DNA from: Gammaproteobacteria bacterium
Lineage (GTDB): Bacteria; Pseudomonadota; Gammaproteobacteria; UBA6429; Thiohalophilaceae
DNA length: 43,505 nucleotides
Assembly (NCBI GenBank): GCA_024275115.1
Contig: JAJRZT010000103.1
Span: 1-43,505, forward strand
Direction: 5' to 3'
The translations under genes were made by a program, and so were the position numbers. Within the stretch, counting starts at the first letter, position 1. Every line of letters begins with the position of its first letter. Positions 1 to 7,579 of this stretch are shown here, in pieces. The notes under the pieces are model-generated. The model searched no databases and had not been told where the DNA came from. It was given only the letters and a program-made list of their open reading frames with translations.

Positions 1-407
<407 letters not shown>

Positions 408-605
408 TATAACCCCAAATAATTTATTTGGTAATTTACGTAAGTAAATTATTTACAAGGTTATACGTTAAGATTTAAACATCGTAATGTTGCTTTAGTT
501 GATTTAAAACCAACAAAATACTAAACATATTTAAGACTTTTCAGATTCTTTTTCCGTTAGATTGGCTGTATTAAATATAAAAACAGCACAGTCCAACAAC
601 CAGTT
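408..605 (+). other. 23S-5S internal transcribed spacer
   Basis: AT-rich spacer with no tRNA. Two small inverted repeats stand next to each other after the 23S end: CCAAAT/ATTTGG near 415-431 and AATTTAC/GTAAATT near 433-450. They could form part of a processing stem for RNase III maturation of 23S or 5S precursors. That role is inference. Confidence 0.5.
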
Positions 606-723
606 TGCCTGGTGGCAATGGAGAGTTGGTACCACCTGATCCCATCCCGAACTCAGAAGTGAAACGACTCATCGCCGATGATAGTGTGGGAGTTCCCATG
701 TGAAAGTAGGTCACTACCAGGCT
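606..723 (+). rRNA. rrf: 5S ribosomal RNA
   Basis: Complete 5S gene. It starts TGCCTGGTGGC and ends CACTACCAGGC, which pair to form helix I. Internally the conserved CCATCCCGAACTCAGAAGTG (642-661, helix III/loop) and CGATGATAGTGTGGG segments are present. Length of about 118 nt fits the family (about 120 nt). It is transcribed with the upstream 23S and followed at once by a strong rho-independent terminator. Confidence 0.97.
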
Positions 724-730
724 TTAATTC

Positions 731-766
731 AAAAAGCTCGTATCCGCAAGGTGCGAGCTTTTTTCT
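731..766 (+). terminator. rho-independent terminator of the rrn operon
   Basis: Stem AAAAAGCTCG (731-740) pairs with CGAGCTTTTT (754-763), extended inward by TATC/GGTG pairs, and is followed by a T run. It ends the 23S-5S transcript directly behind the 5S 3' end. Confidence 0.9.
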
Positions 767-795
767 TTAGCGAAAAAATATTTAGCACGTGACCT

Positions 796-857
796 GCTGA
801 TTATAATGTAGGTCTCCCCTTCGGGGATAAGGCCATTGTGGCCAAAACTACCAGGCT
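796..857 (+). ncRNA. 5S-tail-like structured unit, copy A
   Basis: This stretch shares a block with copy B (GCTGATT..T.TGTAGGTCTCCC, GGGGATAAG, then AAAACTACCAGGCTTTAA) and ends with the same ACTACCAGGC that closes 5S. It can fold two hairpins: TCCCC/GGGGA (815-819/823-827) and GGCC/GGCC (831-834/840-843). The 5' arm that would pair with ACTACCAGGC is not recognisable here, unlike in copy B. It is followed by its own terminator. It may be a decayed or rearranged 5S remnant or a small RNA expressed by read-through from rrn. Expression is not shown by sequence. Confidence 0.45.
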
Positions 858-865
858 TTAAATTA

Positions 866-903
866 GAAACCCCATTCAGGAAACTGGATGGGGTTTCATC
901 TTT
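866..903 (+). terminator. rho-independent terminator behind copy A
   Basis: A near-perfect 14-bp stem (866-879 with 884-897) closed by a GAAA tetraloop at 880-883, followed by a T-rich stretch (ATCTTTTATAA). The outer arms are GAAACCCCAT and ATGGGGTTTC. Confidence 0.85.
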
Positions 904-924
904 TATAATTCATGGAATATTCAA

Positions 925-996
925 GGCCTGGTAGTGGCTGATTTTATTGTAGGTCTCCCACGGGGATAAGCATCTCCGATGCAAAACTACCAGGCT
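925..996 (+). ncRNA. 5S-tail-like structured unit, copy B
   Basis: A perfect 10-bp closing helix, GCCTGGTAGT (926-935) with ACTACCAGGC (986-995), encloses two hairpins: TCCC/GGGA (956-959/963-966) and GCAT/ATGC (970-973/979-982). The result is a three-way junction of about 70 nt that looks like a miniature 5S. Compared with copy A, the second hairpin has changed on both arms (GGCC/GGCC versus GCAT/ATGC), which is compensatory and favours a selected RNA structure. The 23 nt starting ACTACCAGGC are identical to the end of 5S and its flank (713-735). Confidence 0.5.
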
Positions 997-1003
997 TTAA
1001 TTC

Positions 1004-1039
1004 AAAAAACCCGTATTCGAAAGAGTACGGGGTTTTTTC
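1004..1039 (+). terminator. rho-independent terminator behind copy B
   Basis: AAAAAACCCGTA (1004-1015) pairs with TACGGGGTTTTTT (1026-1038) with a single bulged G, then a T tract. This is the third terminator within 310 bp downstream of 5S. Confidence 0.88.
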
Positions 1040-1140
1040 TTTGCGCGCTAAAAACAAAGCTGAGTGGCAGTGAGTTGTTGTTTAGTTTGCATTGCGAACG
1101 CTAGTGAAACAATCTAATTTTTATTTGAAGAGGAGGTTAA

Positions 1141-2952
1141 TTAACTTTGACCCAAACTAAAATAAAAAACTGCTCCTTTATTCGGTTCTGATTCAGCAAA
1201 TATCTCGCCGCCATGCTTATGTATAACCCGCGCAACGGTGGCTAGCCCAACCCCTGTTCCTTCAAATTCACTGGCGGTATGTAAACGCTGAAAAGGTTGA
1301 AATATTTTATCAATAAACTTCATATTGAAGCCGATACCATTATCTTTGATATAAAAATAAGCTTTGTTATTTCTTATTGTCTGGCCAAATTCAATCTCTG
1401 CTCCGGGTGTTTTACCTGTGTATTTCCAGGCATTACCGATTAAATTTTCTACGATAATGGATACCAGATTTTCATCAGCCAGGGTTGTAATATCATTTTC
1501 GATAGAAATATTAATTTCCCGTTGACTATTCTCACGTAGCCGGTTTATCGATTTATGGGTGAGAGAAGACAGGTTGATGGTTTTCAGTTGTATTTCCTGA
1601 CGTGTAACCCGTGACAATAACAGCAAGTCATCAATAATTTTCCCCATAACCTGAGCAGAATTTTTGATGCGGTATAAATGAGCCTGCCCCGTTTTATCTA
1701 AGCTGTCGTGGTAATCTTCAAGTAAAATCTGGCTGAAGCCATCAATGCCTCGAAGTGGTGCACGCAAATCATGGGATACGGAATATGAAAAGGCTTCAAG
1801 TTCTTTGTTAGCGGCCATCAACTCAGTTGTTCGCTCTGTAATCAAGCGTTCAAGATCATCACGGTATTTTTCAAGTTCAAGTTCATTTAATTTTTGTTCG
1901 GTAATATCGAACATAAAGCCATGCAGACCAACGGCCTTTGAATCTTTAAGTATTATTTTAACGTCATCATGTATCCATACCTGTCTCCCATCGGCAGTTA
2001 CCATTCGATATATAAAATTATAGTCCAGCTTGTCTTTTGCTGCCTGCGTACATACGTTAAAGGCTTCTTCAACATCATCCGGGTGAATGTGCTTTCTCAG
2101 AAAGTCTTCTTTATACCAGTCTTTAAGTGGATAGCCTAAAACAAATACCGCTTGTGGCCCAACATAAGTAAATAGCCAGGTTGATAAGTCGATTTCCCAT
2201 GGGATAGCTGTGGTGGACTCAACCAGCTGGCGATAATGCGCTTCTTTTTGTTGTAACGACTCGATTGAAACGGCCAGGTTTTTCTGCATTGCTGTAAAGG
2301 CGGTCACCAGAATTTCGAGTTCATCGTTTTCTTTTGCCGGGTTAACTTTTCGGTCAAGTGTCAGTTGTTTATCAAGCTGGGTAATATTTAAATTTTCTGC
2401 AAAATCGGCCATGGTTTCTAAGTGGCGAGTGATAAGATGATTAAAAATAAATAAGATAAACCCGGCAAGAATAAATGTTTTAATCGCATTACCAGTAACA
2501 ATATCAATGATTTGATCAAGCACTTGCTGATAAGCATTATCCAACGTTGCCTGCACCATTAGCTTGCCAATAAGAACCTGCTTTCCTTTATACATATAAG
2601 TCATAGGGAATATTTTTGTGATTGTATTTTCTCCGTACTTGCTACCAATACTTGCAATTAGCGTATTATCCTCATAAATTTCCATATATTGAATATCGGG
2701 TAAGATAGAAATTTCTTCCAGATTTATTTTTAATGCTTCTATATCTGCAGTCCACAGTCTTTTGGATAAATTTTTAACATGAATTTTTTCTATTTCGCTA
2801 AAGCGCACTTCGATTTGATTAACGTAACGCATATAATTTGCATAAAGTTGATAGGCACTGGTTAATATAGTGATTGCGGTACTCATTAGAATAACCGCAA
2901 TAAGTAATCGTCGGGCAATGCTGTGGCGTTTTCCTGTAATGGATGGTTTCAT
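1141..2952 (-). CDS. membrane PAS-domain sensor histidine kinase
   Basis: A 603-residue sensor kinase. Two membrane segments (about 15-37 and 155-175) flank a periplasmic sensor loop of about 115 residues with no domain I recognise. A short linker is followed by a PAS fold (about 235-355, with a PAS_3-like WIHDDVKIILKD core), a coiled coil, then the HisKA box SVSHDLRAPLRG with phosphoacceptor His394. The ATP-binding domain shows the N box NLIGNAWKYT (about 503-512), G1 DNGIGFN and G2 GTGVGLA (565-571). This is the phytochrome-like kinase subtype. The start codon lies 1 nt behind the stop of the upstream substrate-binding-like gene, so the two are one operon. No response regulator is adjacent, so the target is unknown. 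Confidence 0.9.
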   Translation of the reverse strand: MKPSITGKRHSIARRLLIAVILMSTAITILTSAYQLYANYMRYVNQIEVRFSEIEKIHVKNLSKRLWTADIEALKINLEEISILPDIQYMEIYEDNTLIASIGSKYGENTITKIFPMTYMYKGKQVLIGKLMVQATLDNAYQQVLDQIIDIVTGNAIKTFILAGFILFIFNHLITRHLETMADFAENLNITQLDKQLTLDRKVNPAKENDELEILVTAFTAMQKNLAVSIESLQQKEAHYRQLVESTTAIPWEIDLSTWLFTYVGPQAVFVLGYPLKDWYKEDFLRKHIHPDDVEEAFNVCTQAAKDKLDYNFIYRMVTADGRQVWIHDDVKIILKDSKAVGLHGFMFDITEQKLNELELEKYRDDLERLITERTTELMAANKELEAFSYSVSHDLRAPLRGIDGFSQILLEDYHDSLDKTGQAHLYRIKNSAQVMGKIIDDLLLLSRVTRQEIQLKTINLSSLTHKSINRLRENSQREINISIENDITTLADENLVSIIVENLIGNAWKYTGKTPGAEIEFGQTIRNNKAYFYIKDNGIGFNMKFIDKIFQPFQRLHTASEFEGTGVGLATVARVIHKHGGEIFAESEPNKGAVFYFSLGQS

Positions 2953-2953
2953 T

Positions 2954-3712
2954 TTATTTTTTTAATGGTGTGAGTATTTTGTTAACGATATTATTATAAG
3001 TGCCATCTTGTTTCATTTGTTTTAATGCGGCAGTTAATCTCGGTACAAGTTTCTTATGTTTTTTATGCAAATAAATAAACATCTCTTTTTTAGCCAGTGG
3101 CGGGAGCAGCATTTTAATAGTATTGGTTTGTTTATTTTTAAGATAGAGTAACCCGCCCCAGCGTTCATACAGGATAATATCCGTACGTTTTTTTATTAAC
3201 ATTAAAAAGAGTTGTTCCACGTTCTGTACTTTTGTTATTTCAGCCTGTGCTGGAACATTTTTTTCGTAAATTTTCCAGCCATTAAGGAATGAAACTGAAT
3301 AAGGGGATAGACTGAGCCAACTATTTGTTAAATTAATAGACTGTTGGCTAAAAGCAACAAATTCCATATCAATTATCTTTTCAGGAACTCGAATGAGATT
3401 AGGGTATAACTTCTCGATACCTTTGATGCGAAACAATTCGCCATCTTCAATACCAGCATTTACGTTTCTCAGCCCACGTTCAGCGGGTAATTTTATGGTT
3501 TTTAATGTGTAGCCGATACGGGTTAAGGCTTCTTTTGCAATTAAATCTAAAAAACCGGTTTGCTCTGGTGTGTTCAATGGTGGGCTTCCAACAGCATTAA
3601 GGGTGATTTCTGTTGCATAAGAACCCTTAGCAAAAACGATAAATATCCAAAGGATTAAAAAACCATGAAGTATGTTGCGCCTCTTTTCTGTGCAGAGATT
3701 TTTTGTACGCAT
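2954..3712 (-). CDS. secreted substrate-binding-like protein (transporter substrate-binding family 3 type)
   Basis: A 252-residue protein with a hydrophobic segment near residues 15-34 that fits a signal peptide cut near SYA-TE. The mature part has the small periplasmic binding protein pattern (LIAKEALTRIGYTLKTIKLP, then RGLRNVNAGIEDGELFRIKG, with a C-terminal ALKQMKQDGTYNNIV helix). Such proteins usually bind amino acids for ABC importers, but no permease or ATPase gene is near. It is the first gene of a two-gene operon with a membrane histidine kinase. A role as ligand-sensing partner of that kinase is an inference from context. The ligand cannot be told from sequence. Confidence 0.75.
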   Translation of the reverse strand: MRTKNLCTEKRRNILHGFLILWIFIVFAKGSYATEITLNAVGSPPLNTPEQTGFLDLIAKEALTRIGYTLKTIKLPAERGLRNVNAGIEDGELFRIKGIEKLYPNLIRVPEKIIDMEFVAFSQQSINLTNSWLSLSPYSVSFLNGWKIYEKNVPAQAEITKVQNVEQLFLMLIKKRTDIILYERWGGLLYLKNKQTNTIKMLLPPLAKKEMFIYLHKKHKKLVPRLTAALKQMKQDGTYNNIVNKILTPLKK

Positions 3713-3816
3713 ATATCCGGTGTATCCTTATATATCATTAAGTTTTTAAGTTTAGACGATGCAGGGATGAATACAATAGAAGGTGTTTATTTGCGTATCA
3801 CTTCGCCTAAATTGGG

Positions 3817-3822
3817 TACAAT
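3817..3822 (+). promoter_or_regulatory. candidate -10 element for birA-coaX operon
   Basis: TACAAT lies 21 nt upstream of the birA ATG in the short divergent gap with the minus-strand operon. No convincing -35 at standard spacing is seen (TTGCGT at 3791 is 20 nt away). The short leader would place the start site about 14 nt before the ATG. Weak support. Confidence 0.3.
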
Positions 3823-3843
3823 AAGCGATACAAAAACCGCATT

Positions 3844-4863
3844 ATGGATATTATGAACGATTTATTAATAGTTTTAGCGTATTTAAGCGATGGCCAATTC
3901 CATTCTGGTGAAGATTTAGCGACTAAACTGGGTGTAAGCCGCACCGCTATCTGGAAGAAAATACAAAAATTAAATGGGGTTCTTCCTGTTAAAATTATTA
4001 GCGTGCAGAGTAAAGGCTATAAAATTGAACACCCCATAACAGTTCTGAACAAAAATGAAATTGTTGGCTATCTGCCAGTGGAATTACAGCGGCAGTTAAA
4101 TCAGATAGAAGTATTACTGGAGTGCACGTCAACAAATCAGTATTTACTGGATCGTTCAGAACAAAATCAATTAAAAAACCATCTGGTTTTGGCTGAAACT
4201 CAAACGCAGGGACGTGGGCGGCGCGGCCGACATTGGGTTTCACCTTTTGCCAGTAATATTTATATGTCATTGGCGTGGCAGATGGGTATTTCGATAGCGG
4301 AAATGGCTGGATTGAGCCTGGTGGTGGCTATCAGTGTTGCTCGCGCTTTACAAAAATTTGAGATTAAAAATGTTATGCTTAAGTGGCCGAATGATATTTA
4401 TGTGGATAGCAAAAAACTAGCAGGTGTTTTGCTGGAGCTACGTGGTGAGTCGAACAGCCCGTGTAATGCAATTATCGGGATTGGGGTTAATGTGAATATG
4501 CCGGGTGATGCAGCTGATAAAATTGATCAGCCATGGATGGATATGCAACAGTTACTAAAAAAACCAGTTAATCGTAATGAAGTGGTTGCAATGATTTTAA
4601 ATGAACTCATTCCGCGTTTGCAGCAATTCAATAATAGTGGATTTTCCAATTTTATGGCAGAGTGGGATTCGCTAGACTTATTGGCAGGTAAGTCCATTAA
4701 TATAGAAGGGCATATGCAGCTTGGCGAGGGAGTTGCTAGTGGCGTCGACGAGCATGGCGCCTTGTTGGTTGAACATAAAGGCAAGCTTCAAGCTTTATAT
4801 TCGGGTGAAGTGAGTATACGCCCAAAAAAGTTAATTAGGCACGATCAAATTAAGAGCGTTTAA
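3844..4863 (+). CDS. birA: bifunctional biotin-protein ligase / biotin operon repressor
   Basis: BirA joins biotin to acetyl-CoA carboxylase carrier protein via biotinyl-5'-AMP and, in the long form, represses biotin genes. This 339-residue protein is the long form. Residues 1-60 carry a winged helix-turn-helix (GEDLATKLGVSRTAIWKKI), the central ligase has GRGRRGR (123-129) that orders over biotinyl-AMP, KWPNDIY (180-186) with the catalytic Lys, and GIGVNVN, and the C-terminal SH3-like domain ends in LYSGEVSIR. A second ATG at 3853 is possible as start. It is followed 2 nt later by coaX, which matches the common birA-coaX pairing. Confidence 0.95.
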   Translation: MDIMNDLLIVLAYLSDGQFHSGEDLATKLGVSRTAIWKKIQKLNGVLPVKIISVQSKGYKIEHPITVLNKNEIVGYLPVELQRQLNQIEVLLECTSTNQYLLDRSEQNQLKNHLVLAETQTQGRGRRGRHWVSPFASNIYMSLAWQMGISIAEMAGLSLVVAISVARALQKFEIKNVMLKWPNDIYVDSKKLAGVLLELRGESNSPCNAIIGIGVNVNMPGDAADKIDQPWMDMQQLLKKPVNRNEVVAMILNELIPRLQQFNNSGFSNFMAEWDSLDLLAGKSINIEGHMQLGEGVASGVDEHGALLVEHKGKLQALYSGEVSIRPKKLIRHDQIKSV

Positions 4864-4865
4864 AA

Positions 4866-5651
4866 ATGTCTTACTTGTTAATTGATATTGGAAACTCGTA
4901 TAGTAAATATGCGCTGGTTGATAACAACCGGCTATCCTCTATCAGCCATGTAAAAAATTCACAATTTATGGATGTGCTTAATAGCGGTGCTTTAAAAACA
5001 ACTGAACGACCTAAAGGTGTTGTTTTAGTGAGCGTAATCGAGAAAAGCTTAACAAATAATATAATCGATAAACTATCTAAATTTTTTAATTGTGCGGTGC
5101 AACAGATTAAAACGTCTCCAATAGCGTTAGGTGTGACTTGTGGTTATACAGACTATTCGCTATTAGGTGCCGATAGATGGGTTGCAATGATAGCGGCTCT
5201 TAGCTGGGTTAAAAAATCCCCGCAACTGGAGCCTGTTTTAGTGGTGGATTGTGGTACGGTGCTAACGGTGGATGTTGTTAATGCCGAAGGCCAGCATTTA
5301 GGGGGCTGGATGATGCCGGGCAGGTTGTTAATGAGTCAGGCACTGGGGCAAAAGGCCAGCGGTATTCTTACCGGGCTTGAACATTCAGAGCTCGATTTGC
5401 AAGGCAATAACGCACAACAAGATGAACCCGTTATTGGCAAATCAACTTGGCAATGTGTTAATGCGGGTGGGCAACTTGCCGAAGCAGGCTTTATCACAGA
5501 ATGTTTATTACAAGCTGAAAAGTTATTAGGGGTTGCACCGTTGTGCATTTTAACCGGTGGTGGTGCCAAAGAAATTGCTCCATTATTAACGATGCGGGTG
5601 GAGTATGTGCCTGAACTCATTTTAAATGGTTTAGCTTTATTTACTGAGTAA
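4866..5651 (+). CDS. coaX: type III pantothenate kinase
   Basis: CoaX phosphorylates pantothenate, the first step to coenzyme A. The 261-residue protein shows the type III signatures: DIGNSYSKYA (7-16, phosphate loop), GADRWVAM (101-108, pantothenate site), VVDCGTVLTVD (126-136) and GGWMMPG (146-152). Length is typical. It belongs to the acetate and sugar kinase fold and is unrelated to the CoaA of E. coli that occupies the same place next to birA there. It is translated from an ATG 2 nt after the birA stop and is in one operon with birA and the SPOR gene 4 nt downstream. Confidence 0.95.
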   Translation: MSYLLIDIGNSYSKYALVDNNRLSSISHVKNSQFMDVLNSGALKTTERPKGVVLVSVIEKSLTNNIIDKLSKFFNCAVQQIKTSPIALGVTCGYTDYSLLGADRWVAMIAALSWVKKSPQLEPVLVVDCGTVLTVDVVNAEGQHLGGWMMPGRLLMSQALGQKASGILTGLEHSELDLQGNNAQQDEPVIGKSTWQCVNAGGQLAEAGFITECLLQAEKLLGVAPLCILTGGGAKEIAPLLTMRVEYVPELILNGLALFTE

Positions 5652-5655
5652 CGAT

Positions 5656-6303
5656 ATGTTGAAGTGGTTTTTATACAGTTTAGTTCTTTTGAATATTGGT
5701 TTTCTTGCCTGGAACTCGCGCACTGGTATACCTTTAAATAATGTTGCCCAGTTTGATGAGCCAGATGGTGCGGCGAGATTGCTGTTGTTAAGGGAAAAAC
5801 AGGCGCAACAGGCTGAAGAGCATCTGGCTGCTGATGAAACATTAATGTGCTTCAGTATTGGCCCCTTCGCACGAAAAACAGAAGTACGTGCAGCAAAAAA
5901 GCGTTTGGAAAAATGGGGTGTTCAGGCAAAACGCCGGGTTCATAAAGTATCAGCAGAAGGTTTTTGGGTGATTATTCCACCATTGAAATCACGCAAAGCA
6001 GCAAATCGGAAAATTAAAAAAATAAAAGAATTGGGTATCCATGATTATTTTCGGGTTGCAACGGGCTCGCAAAAAAATGCCATATCGCTGGGGGTGTTTT
6101 CCAAATCTTCTTCTGCTCGCAGGCGGTTGGCTGAAATGCAGCGTAAAGGTATTAAAGCAAGTATTTTAGCCGTTGACTTACCCAAACGGAGCTACTGGCT
6201 GGATTGGCCCTCAACAGAAACCGCATTAACCACAGAGCAGCTTGCCCGGCTACAGAAAACCTTTCAGGGCGTTGGTAAGGTCTCTTTAAATTGCTCAATT
6301 TAA
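5656..6303 (+). CDS. SPOR-like domain membrane-anchored protein
   Basis: A 215-residue protein with one N-terminal membrane segment (about 4-20) followed by a charged linker and two beta-alpha-beta units resembling SPOR domains (CFSIGPFARKTEVRAAKKRL near 65-84 and ISLGVFSKSSSARRRLAEMQ near 143-162). SPOR domains bind denuded peptidoglycan, often at division sites. The central part is very basic. A protein of this kind behind birA-coaX is frequent in gammaproteobacteria, but the function of this one is not known. It is third in the operon, 4 nt after coaX, and ends before tRNA-Thr. Confidence 0.75.
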   Translation: MLKWFLYSLVLLNIGFLAWNSRTGIPLNNVAQFDEPDGAARLLLLREKQAQQAEEHLAADETLMCFSIGPFARKTEVRAAKKRLEKWGVQAKRRVHKVSAEGFWVIIPPLKSRKAANRKIKKIKELGIHDYFRVATGSQKNAISLGVFSKSSSARRRLAEMQRKGIKASILAVDLPKRSYWLDWPSTETALTTEQLARLQKTFQGVGKVSLNCSI

Positions 6304-6453
6304 TCAAATACTTAGATTGCCAGAGCGGGTTGCAATTAGTTTCAAATTAGCCTGAATTTATCATTGCCATATCGCGCTTTTTTGCCTAAAATGCGCTCTC
6401 TTTTAAAGAAGCACCTCTGGGAATATTTCAGAATGCCTTGTTTAGTAAAGAAG

Positions 6454-6529
<76 letters not shown>

Positions 6530-6534
6530 TTCAT

Positions 6535-6574
6535 AAAAAACAGCTTAGCGGTTCGCTGCTCAGCTGTTTTTTTA
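6535..6574 (+). terminator. rho-independent terminator behind tRNA-Thr
   Basis: AAAAAACAGCT (6535-6545) pairs with AGCTGTTTTTTT (6562-6573), with inner AGCG/CGCT pairs, followed by a T run. It may also serve the convergent minus-strand operon, as the arms are A- and T-flanked on both sides. Confidence 0.85.
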
Positions 6575-6605
6575 TGCCTGATTATTATGCAGGGATGAGT
6601 ATACG

Positions 6606-7487
6606 TTAATCATCATCAATCATTTTCATTGCACTGATTAAACTGCGGTGCATGCGGCTGATTGAGCTTGAGAGTGATGCAATTTCATCATTGCCTTTTG
6701 CTTTAAAGTCTGGTGCATCAAGATCACCTAAACTCACTTGTTCAGCATGCTGTGACATCTTTCGAATAGGGCGAATGACGATAGCATGAAGAAGAATGTT
6801 TAACAGAGCGATAACAGTGACAAAAATAATCGACATGGAAATCATAAAAGTTATAAATGCTTTATCGGCACGTTCGAGAGCCAGCGACATGGGTACTTTT
6901 ACAAGCTGGGTGCCCACAATTTCCCCCATTTGCCAGCCAAAACCATTTGCTTCGCCATAACGCGCCAACATGGCTTTGGGGGCATCTTCAACCTTGCCAT
7001 GGCAGGCCAGGCAACTGGCTTTTGTTATTTTTATGGGTCGCGCAATATAGAGTGAACGGCCTTTAGCGGCTTGCTGTTCACCAACAAGTTCGGTTTCCTG
7101 GGGGTTTGCTTTAAAGTATTCCACCAGAGAAGCTTCCCAGTCAGTTGCTCTAGATGCCGGATTGGTTGGGTTTATAGTGGCTTCTTTATAACTGTATTCG
7201 GGGTAACGCACATGCAATCGTTTGATTGTTGAGTGTGCGGAATAAGCGGGCACCATTTGCGGAACAAAATCTATGTTGGCTTCCTGTAGCAGTGGGCGTA
7301 TTTCATCAATGGTGTAGCCGCGATTCGCTTTGGCGCTGGCCATGATAATGCCTGCGGTGTTCATGACTTCTTCGCGTGCATTATCCTGTAGCATTTTATA
7401 TGAGATAAAACCGGATGCGATAACACCAATACCGGCAACAAGGATAAAGGATATATTAAATTTTCTTCTAAGGCCCATTGTGAGCAC
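6606..7487 (-). CDS. haem-binding (DUF3365/Tll0287-like) membrane sensor with HAMP domain
   Basis: A 293-residue protein with an N-terminal membrane segment (about 10-33), a periplasmic domain of the DUF3365 (Tll0287-like) type containing a single c-type haem motif CLACH (159-163) and the following GEANGFGWQMGEIVG region, a second membrane segment (about 210-235) and a cytoplasmic HAMP domain (IRPIRKMSQHAEQVSLGDLD). It stops right after HAMP, so it has no output domain of its own and must signal to a partner. The likely partner is the Ser/Thr kinase encoded directly upstream in the same orientation (92-nt gap). Redox or gas sensing is an inference from the haem motif. Confidence 0.85.
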   Translation of the reverse strand: MLTMGLRRKFNISFILVAGIGVIASGFISYKMLQDNAREEVMNTAGIIMASAKANRGYTIDEIRPLLQEANIDFVPQMVPAYSAHSTIKRLHVRYPEYSYKEATINPTNPASRATDWEASLVEYFKANPQETELVGEQQAAKGRSLYIARPIKITKASCLACHGKVEDAPKAMLARYGEANGFGWQMGEIVGTQLVKVPMSLALERADKAFITFMISMSIIFVTVIALLNILLHAIVIRPIRKMSQHAEQVSLGDLDAPDFKAKGNDEIASLSSSISRMHRSLISAMKMIDDD

Positions 7488-7579
7488 TCCCTATTTATTA
7501 TTTTATACTGACTGCTCGCGCAAGATGGTGCGGTAAATGAATCAGATATTATTTTATATTTATGAATTGAACTTTTTAT

